Program-made: the position numbers and the translations under genes | Shown here: one piece after another, positions 28,127-37,562 of the stretch | Layout: every line of letters begins with the position of its first letter | How positions within the stretch are numbered: position 1 is the first letter of the stretch | Assembly (NCBI RefSeq): GCF_008362905.1 | Contig: NZ_VFJB01000003.1 | Span: forward strand, 317,501 to 381,500 | Source: Deferribacter autotrophicus | Lineage (GTDB): Bacteria; Chrysiogenota; Deferribacteres; Deferribacterales; Deferribacteraceae | Length of the DNA: 64,000 nucleotides | Reading direction: 5' to 3' | Notes under the pieces: generated by a model | What the model saw: only the letters and a program-made list of their open reading frames with translations | What the model was told of the DNA's origin: nothing | Database searches by the model: none

Positions 28127-28846
28127 ATGTTAACTTTACTCATTTCTTTGTCAGTTTCCCTGCTTGCAGCACTGGGACTTTATTTTGTCACTTATAATTA
28201 TATTTGGTCATTAATGCTGATGGTTGTGTTAATTCTTGCGTTAAACTTTTTTATCGGGAGACATTTTTTAAAGAAATTGACAACAGTTTTTCAAGAAATT
28301 GAAAAGGATTTAAAAAATAATCGCTTTGAAAAGGCGATAAACAGGCTGAAAAATGCTTATTCTTTTTCAAAATGGCAGTTTTTTGTTAAAGAGCAGATAA
28401 ATTCTCAAATCGGTATTATACTTTATATGCAGAAGAAATTTAATGAGGCTAAGGATTATCTTGAAAAAGGGTTTGCAAAAAACTGGATGGGTATGGCTAT
28501 GCTTGCTACCCTTTATTTTAAAGAGAAGAATTATGAAAAAGTAAAATCAACAATGGAAAAGGCTATAAAAAATGCTCCTAAGGAAGGTTTTCTTTACAGC
28601 TTGTATGCATATTTCTTAACCGAAATGGGTGAAAAGGATAAAGCCATTGAGATTCTTGTTAAAGGTAGCAAAAAGGCACCTCTTGATGAAAAGCTTGAGT
28701 CTAATTTAGAAGCGTTGAAAAATGGTAAGAAAATGAAAATGAGAAATTATGGTACATTATGGTTACAATTGAATATTGAAAAGATGCCGCAAGGTTTTAA
28801 ACCGTATCAGATGGTTCTTGCTAGGCAAAAAATTAGAAGAAGATAG
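28127..28846 (+). CDS. Membrane-anchored TPR protein
   Basis: Two hydrophobic segments at residues about 2-20 and 27-46 anchor a region of tetratricopeptide-like helices (KFNEAKDYLEKGFAKNW; NYEKVKSTMEKAIKNAP; DKAIEILVKGSKKAP). The protein has 239 residues and probably acts as a scaffold at the membrane. It touches the folE2 start directly (stop at 28846). No specific partner is evident. Confidence 0.82.
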   Translation: MLTLLISLSVSLLAALGLYFVTYNYIWSLMLMVVLILALNFFIGRHFLKKLTTVFQEIEKDLKNNRFEKAINRLKNAYSFSKWQFFVKEQINSQIGIILYMQKKFNEAKDYLEKGFAKNWMGMAMLATLYFKEKNYEKVKSTMEKAIKNAPKEGFLYSLYAYFLTEMGEKDKAIEILVKGSKKAPLDEKLESNLEALKNGKKMKMRNYGTLWLQLNIEKMPQGFKPYQMVLARQKIRRR

Positions 28847-29629
28847 ATGTTAAAAGACATTCAAAGTCAGTTTGACGATAGAAATCTCGCAATAGATAAG
28901 GTCGGAATTAAGGGAATTAAGTATCCGATTATTTTAAGAGATAAGAGAAAAGGGAGTCAGCATACCATTGCCACTATAAATATGTTTGTTAAACTCCCTC
29001 ACAATTTTAAAGGAACACACATGTCTCGCTTTGTGGAGATACTTAATAAATACAGGGAAAATATAAGCATATCCTCTTTTAAAGAGATATTGGAAGAGAT
29101 GAGGATAAGGCTTAATTCAGAAGAGGCTCATTTTGATATGGAATTTACTTATTTTCTTGAGAAAGAGGCTCCTGTTTCTAAACAAACTTCCTTAATGGAT
29201 TATTTATGTAGGTTTAGTGGCAATGTTTCTGATGAAAAAATGGATTTTATCCTTTCTGTTACTGTTCCAGTTATTAGCGTTTGTCCCTGTTCGAAAGAGA
29301 TAAGCGCTTATGGTGCACATAATCAAAGAAGTTATGTTACAATTTCTGTACGTTATAATCGTATGGTGTGGATTGAAGACCTGATAGAGATTGCAGAAAA
29401 GTCAGGTAGCTCTCCAATTTTCTCGTTATTAAAGCGTGAGGATGAAAAATTTATTACTGAATGCTCTTATGATAATCCGGTTTTTGTGGAAGATATTGTA
29501 AGGAATGCTGCGCAGTATTTGCTGGAAGATGATAGAATCGATTGGTTTGAAGTCTCAAGTGAGAATTTTGAAAGTATTCACAACCATTCTGCTTTTGCAT
29601 CTATAACTATAGATAAAAAGAAAAAATAA
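28847..29629 (+). CDS. folE2: GTP cyclohydrolase I type 2 (GCYH-IB)
   Basis: The 260-residue protein has the FolE2 pattern: DIQSQFDDRNLAIDKVGIKG, FVKLPHNFKGTHMSRFVEIL and the active-site region VCPCSKEISAYGAHNQRS with its metal-binding cysteine. It converts GTP to dihydroneopterin triphosphate for folate or queuosine synthesis, using metals other than zinc. It directly follows the TPR gene. Confidence 0.95.
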   Translation: MLKDIQSQFDDRNLAIDKVGIKGIKYPIILRDKRKGSQHTIATINMFVKLPHNFKGTHMSRFVEILNKYRENISISSFKEILEEMRIRLNSEEAHFDMEFTYFLEKEAPVSKQTSLMDYLCRFSGNVSDEKMDFILSVTVPVISVCPCSKEISAYGAHNQRSYVTISVRYNRMVWIEDLIEIAEKSGSSPIFSLLKREDEKFITECSYDNPVFVEDIVRNAAQYLLEDDRIDWFEVSSENFESIHNHSAFASITIDKKKK

Positions 29630-29716
29630 TAAAAGTAATAATTAGTTCTTACTTAAAAAGTATATTTTATTTTATTAATTGTGGAATAAAAAATAGTAAA
29701 ATCATAAAAAATATTG

Positions 29717-29901
29717 AAGGTATTGCACAATAAAAATGCTTCAGAGATACAACTTATTGGTAAACAAGAGATTGCTTCGGGACTTACGTCCCTCGCAATG
29801 ACGATAACATTAACGTCATTGCGAGGAGCGGTAGCGACGAAGCAATCTTTAATTTATCAGTGAGTTATAAGAACATTAAGGTAATATTGTGCAACATCCT
29901 T
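29717..29901. mobile_element. Type C element with one REP-like pair, copy C2
   Basis: The ends AAGGTATTGCACAAT and ATTGTGCAACATCCTT are inverted repeats with one mismatch. The body is colinear with C1 (AACTTATTGGTAAACAAGAG, then two facing REP-like units), here with simple loops. A degenerate AGTTCTTACT end of a type A element lies just upstream at about 29642. No gene is present from 29630 to 30047. Confidence 0.8.
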
Positions 29902-30015
29902 AAATGTATTTATTGCTACTCGATTGTTCAAACATGCGTTAATACACTATTACTTTTAAAAGAAGCATTTCTTTGGTTGGAGTGGGATAAGATCTTGTCT
30001 AAAGATAAAATATGA

Positions 30016-30036
30016 AAGCCCCTGAGATAGGGGCTT
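30016..30036 (-). terminator. Stem-loop at the end of the IclR gene
   Basis: AAGCCCCT and AGGGGCTT form a perfect 8-bp stem around GAGAT, 11 bases after the stop of the leftward IclR gene. The T run is weak. Confidence 0.6.
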
Positions 30037-30047
30037 GAGAGTGTTTT

Positions 30048-30830
30048 TTATGCGTTAGGTTTATAACCGTATTTAATGGAAAGTTTTTGAGCACCTTCAA
30101 TTATTACCGGGATAATCTCTCTTTTTATTCTTTCATCATCCATTCTTTCAACAGGAGCAGAGATGCTTATGCCTGCAATTACTTTTCCCATAAAGTTGAA
30201 AACTGGAGCTCCAACGCACTTTACTCCCACTTCAAATTCTTCATTATCTATAGCATACCCTTTTTTGCGAACATCTTCAAGCTCATCTAATAAATCATCT
30301 ATGTTATCAATTGTATTATCAGTCATTTTAACGAGTTTATCTGAATAATATTCTTTTATTTTATCAAGTTTTAGATATGCAAGTTGTGCCTTACCTGTGG
30401 CAGTGGCATATGCGGGGCCAATATTTCCTATCCTTGGTACTACTCTTACTGCATGATCAGTTTCGATTGCATTGAGATATACTATATTGCCTTTTCGCAA
30501 TACACTGATATGAACTGTTTCATTTACCTTCTGTTTTATCTCAAGGAGAATTTGTTTTGAAGCATCGATTAAGTTTAATTTATTGAGGTAAGCTTGTGAT
30601 ATCTGGAAAGCTTTAACATCCATTCTGAAGTTACCAGTTCTTTTGTTGTATTCCACATATCCAAAGTTTTCAAGGGTTGCTAACAGCTTGTTAACATTGC
30701 TTCTTGTGAGACCAAGCTTTGCACCAATTTCACTGATGCTAAGCTCTTGTTCACTTCTTCCTAAAAGTTCTAAAATGTCCAATGCATTATTAACTGCTTG
30801 AACAGCATATTCAGATTTGTCTCTACGCAC
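30048..30830 (-). CDS. IclR family transcriptional regulator
   Basis: The 260-residue protein has the N-terminal winged helix (AVNNALDILELLGRSEQELSISEIGAKLGLTRSNVNKLLATLENFGYVEY) and the C-terminal effector domain with GNIGPAYATATGKAQLAYL and GVKCVGAPVFNFMGKVIAGISISAP. It probably controls a catabolic pathway, but no such genes are adjacent. A strong leftward promoter with an overlapping palindrome lies upstream, which suggests autoregulation. Confidence 0.93.
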   Translation of the reverse strand: MRRDKSEYAVQAVNNALDILELLGRSEQELSISEIGAKLGLTRSNVNKLLATLENFGYVEYNKRTGNFRMDVKAFQISQAYLNKLNLIDASKQILLEIKQKVNETVHISVLRKGNIVYLNAIETDHAVRVVPRIGNIGPAYATATGKAQLAYLKLDKIKEYYSDKLVKMTDNTIDNIDDLLDELEDVRKKGYAIDNEEFEVGVKCVGAPVFNFMGKVIAGISISAPVERMDDERIKREIIPVIIEGAQKLSIKYGYKPNA

Positions 30831-30867
30831 TTCTAACTCCTTTAAAATAGTGTTTAAACTGTAACTC

Positions 30868-30906
30868 GTTATAAGAAAATTATAACTTACAAATAAAAAA
30901 TGTCAA
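30868..30906 (-). promoter_or_regulatory. Promoter and probable operator of the IclR gene
   Basis: Reading leftward, TTGACA (30901-30906) and TATAAT (30879-30884) are 16 bp apart. A perfect inverted repeat, GTTATAA-GAAAA-TTATAAC (30868-30886), covers the -10 box and is a plausible IclR binding site. Confidence 0.75.
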
Positions 30907-31228
30907 TAGGAACAAAATAAAACTATGTTAACAATGTATTTATCAATTTATATTATAATAATATTTATTTTTGTCAATGACAATATAAATCTGGAGTGAC
31001 TCCAGAATTAAATTCTAATATGTATTTATTGTTGACTATGAGATTGCTTCCCGAGCATCTAATTTGAAAAATGATGATGTTGAGCTGGTTTTGTTTAGAA
31101 ATGGGATATGGTATTTGCGGAATGAGTCCTCATGTTAGGTGCTCGGTCGCTGGTGACGACATCATTACCGTCATTGCGAGGACCGAGCACCTAACATCTT
31201 AGGTGCTCGGGACGAAGCAATCTCTTTT

Positions 31229-31665
31229 AATTAGTTACTGCTGAAAAAGTGTATTTTATTGATAAATGGAAAATTATTCATTTGTGATATTTATAAAAAT
31301 GATACTTAAAGGGGGTAACCCCCTTTAAAACCCCCTATAAAGAAAATAAAATGGATAAGAATTTATTTATTATTTTTTACATAAATTAGTTTTCTAACGA
31401 AAACTAATTTAGGGGGTAAGTCCCCTTTAGAACCCCCGAAGAGGTTTAGAGTTTACAATAAATTATATAAGATAACAGATTTTAGTAATTGATGGATAAC
31501 AATCAGTATAATAAGGAAAAACATATTAACTATTAATTAGTTGCCACTTTTTCAACACGTGTAATAATATTGTACACATTCTAACTTTGAACAATAAAGC
31601 TTGAATTGTTCACAGTCAATATATTACTCAAATGCTTTGTTACACGTGTTCAGTGGCAACTAATT
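31229..31665. mobile_element. Type A element, copy A5 (degenerate left end, nested insert at right)
   Basis: The left end AATTAGTTACTGCTGAAAAAG is a decayed hairpin. The right end (31535-31665) is an AGTTGCCACT hairpin split by element N3. The interior carries AAAGGGGGTAACCCCC and a TTAGTTTTC...GAAAACTAA palindrome, like copy A3. Confidence 0.65.
31555..31649. mobile_element. Nested 95-bp palindromic element, copy N3
   Basis: It is the reverse-complement copy, again 95 bp long with ACACGTGT ends, flanked by TCA on both sides (31552-31554 and 31650-31652), the complement of the TGA seen at the other copies. Confidence 0.85.
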
Positions 31666-31782
31666 AGTTCCTGCTTTTTAGGAAATTAGTTTTAGAGCGA
31701 AAACTACGAAAAAATGTTTTTACGCAAACTAATAAAACTCAAATTTTTGTAAAAAATGGAGTGACTCCAAGTAAAATTTTTA

Positions 31783-31811
31783 TTGACAAAATAGAACATT
31801 GCATATATTAA
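31783..31811 (+). promoter_or_regulatory. Promoter of the tRNA-Gly/tRNA-Cys genes
   Basis: TTGACA at 31783-31788 and TATTAA at 31806-31811 are 17 bp apart, ending 27 bp before the tRNA-Gly gene. Confidence 0.65.
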
Positions 31812-31838
31812 ATAAGTCCCCAATATGTTTATGTTTAA

Positions 31839-31911
31839 GCGGGTGTAGCTCAGTTGGTAGAGCGTGACCTTGCCAAGGTTGAGGTCGCGGGTTCGAGTCC
31901 CGTCACCCGCT
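31839..31911 (+). tRNA. tRNA-Gly (anticodon GCC)
   Basis: A complete cloverleaf: acceptor GCGGGTG with CACCCGC and discriminator T, D arm GCTCAGTTGGTAGAGC, anticodon loop TTGCCAA with anticodon GCC, and T arm GCGGGTTCGAGTCCCGT. The 3' CCA is not encoded. Confidence 0.96.
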
Positions 31912-31923
31912 TTTTCTTTTTAA

Positions 31924-31994
31924 GGCGACGTGGCCGAGTGGTTAGGCAGCGGTCTGCAAAATCGCGTACCCCGGTTCGATTCCGGGCGTCGCCT
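31924..31994 (+). tRNA. tRNA-Cys (anticodon GCA)
   Basis: Acceptor GGCGACG pairs with CGTCGCC, the discriminator is T as expected for Cys, the anticodon loop CTGCAAA carries GCA, and the T arm contains CCGGTTCGATTCCGG. No CCA is encoded. Its last base is directly followed by the stop codon of the leftward ThiE-like gene. Confidence 0.96.
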
Positions 31995-32546
31995 TCAACC
32001 TTTCAAGATATCCTTAAGTTTTTCTAATTCTTTGTAAAAGCTTATTCCTGCAATTCCGTAAAATCCGTTATCTTTGAGCAAAGATACATTTTCAGAATTT
32101 ATCCCTCCAAGCGCATATACTTTTTTCCCTGATGGGATATGAACGGAATGACCTATTGGAGTGATGGGGTAGTCTTTTTTTGTAAAAAATATAGGGCTTA
32201 GTGTGTAGTAATCGGCATCAATTCTGGATATTTCTTCCAAAGAGTGGGCGGAGTAGCCAATGGTTAGATAGGGGAATTTATTTTTGATCACTTCAGGAGG
32301 TATAGAATTTTTATTTAAGTGAACACCTCTTAAGGATAAAATATTGGCAATATCTACATGTTCGGAAATTATTAGTTTTTCTCTATCTATAAATTTTATT
32401 AGTTGTAGAGTTTTTTCATAAACAAAGTTTAAATCATTTTCTTTTATCCGAAACCAGATAAAATCTACATAATTATTAACTGATTTTGCGACTGCTATAT
32501 AATCATTTAAAAATGTATTGTAGTCGAGAACTTGAAGGATTTTCAT
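31995..32546 (-). CDS. ThiE/TenI-like thiamine phosphate synthase family protein
   Basis: The 183-residue protein shows the TIM-barrel landmarks of the ThiE/TenI family: GVHLNKNSIPP, IGYSAHSLEEI, DYYTLSPIFFTK and YALGGINSENV. It is shorter than typical ThiE (about 210) and N-terminal phosphate-binding features are weak, so a TenI-like aminohydrolase-associated or degenerate role is as likely as true synthase. It overlaps the glnE gene by four bases. Confidence 0.8.
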   Translation of the reverse strand: MKILQVLDYNTFLNDYIAVAKSVNNYVDFIWFRIKENDLNFVYEKTLQLIKFIDREKLIISEHVDIANILSLRGVHLNKNSIPPEVIKNKFPYLTIGYSAHSLEEISRIDADYYTLSPIFFTKKDYPITPIGHSVHIPSGKKVYALGGINSENVSLLKDNGFYGIAGISFYKELEKLKDILKG

Positions 32547-35389
32547 TCTTTTAATAACTCGGCAAATAAACGATTGAATGCTCCTCTTACAGTATTTCTG
32601 ACGTTTTGAAAATCGGAGACGATTTTTTCATGGGCATTTTTTTTGTAACCGAAAAAGTGTCCGATCTGTGCTAACAGATTATCATCATTGGGAAGTTTAG
32701 AAGTAGATAAATTTTGATAAACCCTAGTCAAATTTTCAATATGTCTTAGAAAAAGATAAGAATTGTGAAGTGCATAGAAATTTCTGTTTGTAATCAGGCC
32801 TAAATCCCTTAAAAAATGTAGTATATAGTGAGTATTGGTCCCTTTTAAAAGTTCTGAAGTATAACCATATCTTAATTGAAATGATTGAGCAATGAATTCA
32901 ATATCTATTAGGCCTCCATAACCTGCTTTGAAATCATTTTTACTAGGAGGAGAGCCTTTATCTTTCTCTATTCTTATTCTCATATTGTATATTTCTTGCA
33001 ATTGTTCTCTTGTAATTTCTTTTGTGAAAAGTATTCTGTTTTTTATCTTAAAAAAAGTTTGAGTAAGTGAAGATTGCTCATTAATAACATCTGCTCTTAA
33101 GAGTGCTTGTTTTTCCCATGTCATTGATTCTTTTTTGTGGTATTCGTCAAAGGATTTTATTGTGGTGACAAGAGTTCCGCTTGATCCACTAGGTCTTAAT
33201 CTCATATCAACTTTATAAAGAAATCCGTTGTAAGTCATCGTTGATAGATAATGTATTGCTTTTTGGACTAGTTTTGAGAAGAATTCCCGGTTTGTAATTT
33301 TTTTCAAACCATCTGTGAATCCATTATCTTCGTATAAAATTATTAAATCGAGATCGGATCCAAAACTGATTTCAAAACTCCCAAGTTTACCTAAACCTAC
33401 AACAAGATAGTCAGAAACATTTTTATCAACGGTGATTGGGGTTCCATATTTTTCTTTCAATTTATCAAAACTTCTTTCAAAGGCTAAAATAGTGAATGCT
33501 CTTGCAATATTAGTGAGGGAATACATAGTTTGTACAATGTTTATGCTTTTGTTAAGATAAAGATATCCTATATTAAAAATAAATTCTTTTTGTTTTAGCC
33601 TTAAAAGTTCATATTCTAGCTCTTCATCAATATTTTTCTTGCTAATAGTATCCTTAAGTAAAGAAAGTATTTTTTCTACGGTATAATCAGGGGAAATAGG
33701 ATCGTATAAAAATTCTAACGTATTTGGATTATTTAAGACAATTTCTGATAGATGTTTACTCATTGCAAAAAGGTTAGTTAACTTTTGCAAAAAATGAGGA
33801 GATTCTAAACTTAAATCATATATCAAATAAAGGTTAGATCTTCTTAAAAAAAGTTTTTCATAGAAACTCAAAATTTCATCAGGATTTTCATATTGGTAAA
33901 GATTTGGGATAATTGTTTTGAAAAAAAGTTTTAATAGTTTCTTTTCATCCTTTTGTCTTGGAGTGTATTTGTTACCCCTTATTATCTGTTTTATAATTTT
34001 TGCACACTTTTCAGGATTTTTTATATTCTTACTTTTTAGGAATAAAGTTATGTCTTCTGTATCTAGCTCTTCATCAAACAGAACAGAGGTCTCATCATAA
34101 TTTTTATTCTCTAAAAGCTTGGAGAAGATTTCATTAACTGAAGAGGTGATTTTATTATATTTTTCTTCAAATTCCTCTTTAGTCTTAAATCCACATCTTT
34201 CAAGGTATAAATGAAATGTTGCGCTGTTTTCTGGAATTGTGTGGGTTTGCAATTCATTTTCAACTTGGGCCATGTGCTCGAGTTTTCTTAAAAATTTATA
34301 GGCTTCTGTTAATATCTCAGCATCTTTTTCGTCTAACAATTTTTTATCAGCTAACTTTTTTAGCCCCTTCAACGTATTTCTGTGAAATATTTCAGGATGT
34401 TTTGGGTAATTTAGTATTTGAAGAGTTTGAACAATAAATTCTATTTCTCTAATACCACCAAATCCAAGTTTTACATTTTTTTCATTTTTTGATTTTAAAT
34501 CTACCCGATGTTGAATTTTTCCTTTAATTTCTATTAAGTCATTGATTAATTTAGTATCAAGAGTTCTACGAAAAACAAAAGGTCTTACTGTCTCAAGAAA
34601 TTGATGTCCAAGATCAATATTTCCGGCAACAGGATTTGCCTTTAAAAGCATCATCCTTTCCCAGCTTTGACCATAAGTTTCATAATAAATTTCATAACTT
34701 CTTAAAGGCAAAGCTAATGCTCCCTTTTCTCCATCTGGTCTAAGTCGTAAATCAACTCTAAAAACGATACCTATATCGTCTCTATCAGAGAGATAATGAA
34801 AAATTTTCTCACCTAGTTTTACAAAAAATTCGTGGTTGGATATTTTTTTATATCCATCTGTTATTCCTTTTTCCGTACCATACACATACATTATATCGAT
34901 GTCCGAACTGAAATTTAATTCTTCACCACCTAGTTTACCTAATCCTATAATAGTGAAAGGAACTTCATCCCCATTATGATCTCTTGGGATACCAAAGTCT
35001 TTCTTTAATTGGTTGTAAGCATATTTATAAGTGACTTCTAAGACTGCAGAGGCAAAAGAAGAGAGATGGAAAGTGGTTTCTGATACATCAAAATTTTTAA
35101 TAAGGTCATTATAAGTGATGATAATATATTCTTCCATTTTTTTATGTCGTAAAAATGTGCAAAATTGTTGTGGAGTAAAATTCAAAAAATCGAATTTTGA
35201 AATATCTGCAAGTATTGCTTGTTTGTCTCTAGGTTTTCCTAATAATTGTTTAACATTTAAAATTGATTCTGGAAATTTTAGAATGTAATTTTTTAAAAAT
35301 AAGGAGTGCTTACATAAATAAGTTATTTCTTCTATAATATTTTTCTCTTTTATATTTGATAACAGTATTTCTTTTAGGTTCTTAAACAT
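32543..35389 (-). CDS. glnE: Bifunctional glutamine synthetase adenylyltransferase/adenylyl-removing enzyme
   Basis: The 948-residue protein has two nucleotidyltransferase domains, each with the family motif: GLGKLGGEELNFSSDIDIMYVY (about residue 150) and GLGKLGSFEISFGSDLDLIILY (about residue 660). Each is followed by a helical GlnD-type domain (GFGGIREIEFIVQ and GYGGLIDIEFIAQS). It adjusts glutamine synthetase activity to nitrogen supply. It ends with a four-base overlap into the ThiE-like gene and starts two bases after the kinase gene's end. Confidence 0.96.
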   Translation of the reverse strand: MFKNLKEILLSNIKEKNIIEEITYLCKHSLFLKNYILKFPESILNVKQLLGKPRDKQAILADISKFDFLNFTPQQFCTFLRHKKMEEYIIITYNDLIKNFDVSETTFHLSSFASAVLEVTYKYAYNQLKKDFGIPRDHNGDEVPFTIIGLGKLGGEELNFSSDIDIMYVYGTEKGITDGYKKISNHEFFVKLGEKIFHYLSDRDDIGIVFRVDLRLRPDGEKGALALPLRSYEIYYETYGQSWERMMLLKANPVAGNIDLGHQFLETVRPFVFRRTLDTKLINDLIEIKGKIQHRVDLKSKNEKNVKLGFGGIREIEFIVQTLQILNYPKHPEIFHRNTLKGLKKLADKKLLDEKDAEILTEAYKFLRKLEHMAQVENELQTHTIPENSATFHLYLERCGFKTKEEFEEKYNKITSSVNEIFSKLLENKNYDETSVLFDEELDTEDITLFLKSKNIKNPEKCAKIIKQIIRGNKYTPRQKDEKKLLKLFFKTIIPNLYQYENPDEILSFYEKLFLRRSNLYLIYDLSLESPHFLQKLTNLFAMSKHLSEIVLNNPNTLEFLYDPISPDYTVEKILSLLKDTISKKNIDEELEYELLRLKQKEFIFNIGYLYLNKSINIVQTMYSLTNIARAFTILAFERSFDKLKEKYGTPITVDKNVSDYLVVGLGKLGSFEISFGSDLDLIILYEDNGFTDGLKKITNREFFSKLVQKAIHYLSTMTYNGFLYKVDMRLRPSGSSGTLVTTIKSFDEYHKKESMTWEKQALLRADVINEQSSLTQTFFKIKNRILFTKEITREQLQEIYNMRIRIEKDKGSPPSKNDFKAGYGGLIDIEFIAQSFQLRYGYTSELLKGTNTHYILHFLRDLGLITNRNFYALHNSYLFLRHIENLTRVYQNLSTSKLPNDDNLLAQIGHFFGYKKNAHEKIVSDFQNVRNTVRGAFNRLFAELLKE

Positions 35390-35391
35390 TG

Positions 35392-37260
35392 TTAAACTTC
35401 CGGTAAATATATTCTTACTATAGTTCCTTCACCAAAAGTACTTTCGATATTCATAAATCCACCTGATTCTTTAATTACTCTATTTACTAAAGTAAGTCCT
35501 AAGCCACAACCATTTTCTTTGGTAGTATAAAAAGGTTTAAAAATATTTTTTAAGATATCATTTCTGATACCAGGACCATTATCATTAAAAGTTATTTTTA
35601 TAAAGCTTTGTTTATTAATTTGTTCTTTATCAATTATAATACTTATTGTGCCTTCTTTTTCGCCGATTGCTTCTACAGAATTTATTATAATATTTAAAAA
35701 TGCTTGAATAATACTTCCTTTAGCAATTCTCAGTCTAGACTGTGGAATCAAATTGATATATGTGATATAGATATTTTTAGGAATATAATTATTAACAAGT
35801 TGAATGAAATTTTTCATCAGTTCTTCAGAGGTTAATTCTACAGTTTTAGGTTTTCTTTGATGAGAAATAGTTAATAAATTTTCAATATGTTCTTTAGCTG
35901 AGATAATTATAGACTTCAAAGTGTTTATGTAGTGTTGTGAGTTTTCTTTGTCTTTTTCAATTAATGATAAATAAATCTGTATATTATTGATTGTATTTTT
36001 AAAATCATGAGAGATGCCTGATGTGATTGTGCTTATGATTTCATGTTTTTGAGCTTGTTGAAGCTTTTCTTCTATAGATTTTTGTTCAGTTATATCATTG
36101 ATTATTGATAACGCTTTATTTCCATTTGTAAGTTTTATTGTATGAAGTTCAAAAATTCTCTTGTCAGAGGTATAGATGACAGATGAGTTGTGTCCTTCTT
36201 TTTCAACAATTGCAAGATGTTCTTGGAGTGATTTTTCATTATTAATTAATTTGTTTAAATTATCTCCCATGTTAATCCCTAAATTTGTTGCATTATCATT
36301 GAATTCTGAAATTTGAAGATTTTTCAGGTTATAAACAATGGCTGCTAATGGAAGATAGTTAAAGAAAAGTCTGTAACGTTCTTTTTCAATGCTTAATTCT
36401 CCTGTTCTTTCTTCAACTAATTTTTCAAGTTTTTTATGAGAGGCGAATAAATTAAAGATAATAAAAGTACCCATTAAGAAAGAGATGGAAGCTAAGAGGA
36501 TTATCAGAAAATTTATTTTTCTGAAATGGATTTTAAGACTTCTAGCTGTAGGATCATGAATTTCTTTAACAACAATAAAATATTTTAGTCCTTTGATGTT
36601 GTATTCAAAAATATTATTTTTCTTTGTAACTGCAGGCTTATCTTTTAAATATATTACAACAGATTCACCCAAAACATTTTTAAATTTTTTTAATACGTTA
36701 TCGAAAAAGATGTTGTATGGTACAAATTTTATTAAATAAAAATTGTTATTGTTACTGATTTTTGCAGTAATTCCTATGCTTATAAACGTTTTATTTACAA
36801 TATCCAACTTTTTATTATCAAAGTATTTTACATATAGAAATGAAATTTGTTCCGTATTAGTTTTTTTTAATCTGATAAAAAAATTTGCAATATCTGGAAA
36901 TGATAAAATAGAAAAACCAACAAAACTTTTTCTTAATGGATGTGTAAAAACTATATTTCCTTCGTGTGAAATTAGCATGATGAAAGATTCTGTATTATTA
37001 TCTATAATTATCTCACTGTATTGTGGAAAATTGTTAATATCATGGGTGATGAGTTTTGATAAGATGTGAAGCTTTTCTATTTCAGAATTTATATTTGATT
37101 CAATTTTATTATTAAGTTCAGTAATTAACATGTTAATCTGTTTTGTATTCGATTCTTTGATTATATTATATTCTTTTTTTTGTAATTGAAGTATAATGAA
37201 AAAGGAAAATATAAAGATAAAAATTAGAATAAAACCGGAAAAAGCAATTTTTTTTAACAT
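35392..37260 (-). CDS. PAS-domain sensor histidine kinase, membrane bound
   Basis: The protein has about 622 residues. Membrane helices near residues 4-27 and 250-270 flank a periplasmic sensor; then follow a PAS-like domain (YRLFFNYLPLAAIVYNLKNLQISEFND), a HisKA-like box with SGISHDFKNTINNIQIYL and an ATPase domain (NIIINSVEAIGE, GCGLGLTLVNRV). ATG 37260 is used: upstream in-frame codons are translated from repeat A4. A periplasmic binding-protein gene lies upstream on the same strand, separated by A4, and may feed it a signal. No response regulator is next to it. Confidence 0.9.
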   Translation of the reverse strand: MLKKIAFSGFILIFIFIFSFFIILQLQKKEYNIIKESNTKQINMLITELNNKIESNINSEIEKLHILSKLITHDINNFPQYSEIIIDNNTESFIMLISHEGNIVFTHPLRKSFVGFSILSFPDIANFFIRLKKTNTEQISFLYVKYFDNKKLDIVNKTFISIGITAKISNNNNFYLIKFVPYNIFFDNVLKKFKNVLGESVVIYLKDKPAVTKKNNIFEYNIKGLKYFIVVKEIHDPTARSLKIHFRKINFLIILLASISFLMGTFIIFNLFASHKKLEKLVEERTGELSIEKERYRLFFNYLPLAAIVYNLKNLQISEFNDNATNLGINMGDNLNKLINNEKSLQEHLAIVEKEGHNSSVIYTSDKRIFELHTIKLTNGNKALSIINDITEQKSIEEKLQQAQKHEIISTITSGISHDFKNTINNIQIYLSLIEKDKENSQHYINTLKSIIISAKEHIENLLTISHQRKPKTVELTSEELMKNFIQLVNNYIPKNIYITYINLIPQSRLRIAKGSIIQAFLNIIINSVEAIGEKEGTISIIIDKEQINKQSFIKITFNDNGPGIRNDILKNIFKPFYTTKENGCGLGLTLVNRVIKESGGFMNIESTFGEGTIVRIYLPEV

Positions 37261-37296
37261 ATTTACTATCCAAATATTAGTTTTGTTTATAATACT

Positions 37297-37530
37297 AATT
37301 AGTTGCCACTGAAAAAGTGGCAACTAATTTATTATAATTGATTTATTTCAATATTCCTATAAAAATTCCCCCAGCTTTTGAATAATTTTTACAAAAAAAT
37401 GGGGGATGTAACCCACTTTTAAGTATTTATAAAATAAATTTTATAAAATGAAAACTTATTTAAAATTAATAAAATCATAAAAAATTTTCTATTTACTAAT
37501 TAGTTCTCACTTTTTCAGTGAGAACTAATT
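37297..37530. mobile_element. Type A hairpin-bounded element, copy A4
   Basis: The 234-bp element has an intact AGTTGCCACT hairpin at 37297-37329 and an intact AGTTCTCACT hairpin at 37498-37530, with AT-rich DNA between. Its orientation is opposite to A1/A2. It separates the binding-protein gene from its probable partner kinase, so the two are less likely to share one undisturbed transcript. Confidence 0.85.
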
Positions 37531-37562
37531 AGTGAGAGCTCTAAATTTAATAACTTTATATG

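Larger units (their letters stand above)
30991..31771. mobile_element. Composite repeat block with type B-like ends (B3)
   Basis: CTGGAGTGACTCCAG at 30991-31005 and AAAAAATGGAGTGACTCCAAG at 31751-31771 resemble type B termini. Inside are REP-like units (31041-31220), one of which has its loop expanded by about 100 bp between CCCGAGCATCTAA and TTAGGTGCTCGG, and then the type A element A5. This explains almost all of the gene-free 1-kb gap before the tRNAs. Whether B3 ever moved as a unit is uncertain. Confidence 0.5.

Noticed and set aside
37261-37323. N-terminal extension of the PAS kinase to 37323
   Set aside because: The extra codons are translated from the hairpin of repeat A4; ATG 37260 begins directly with a membrane helix.
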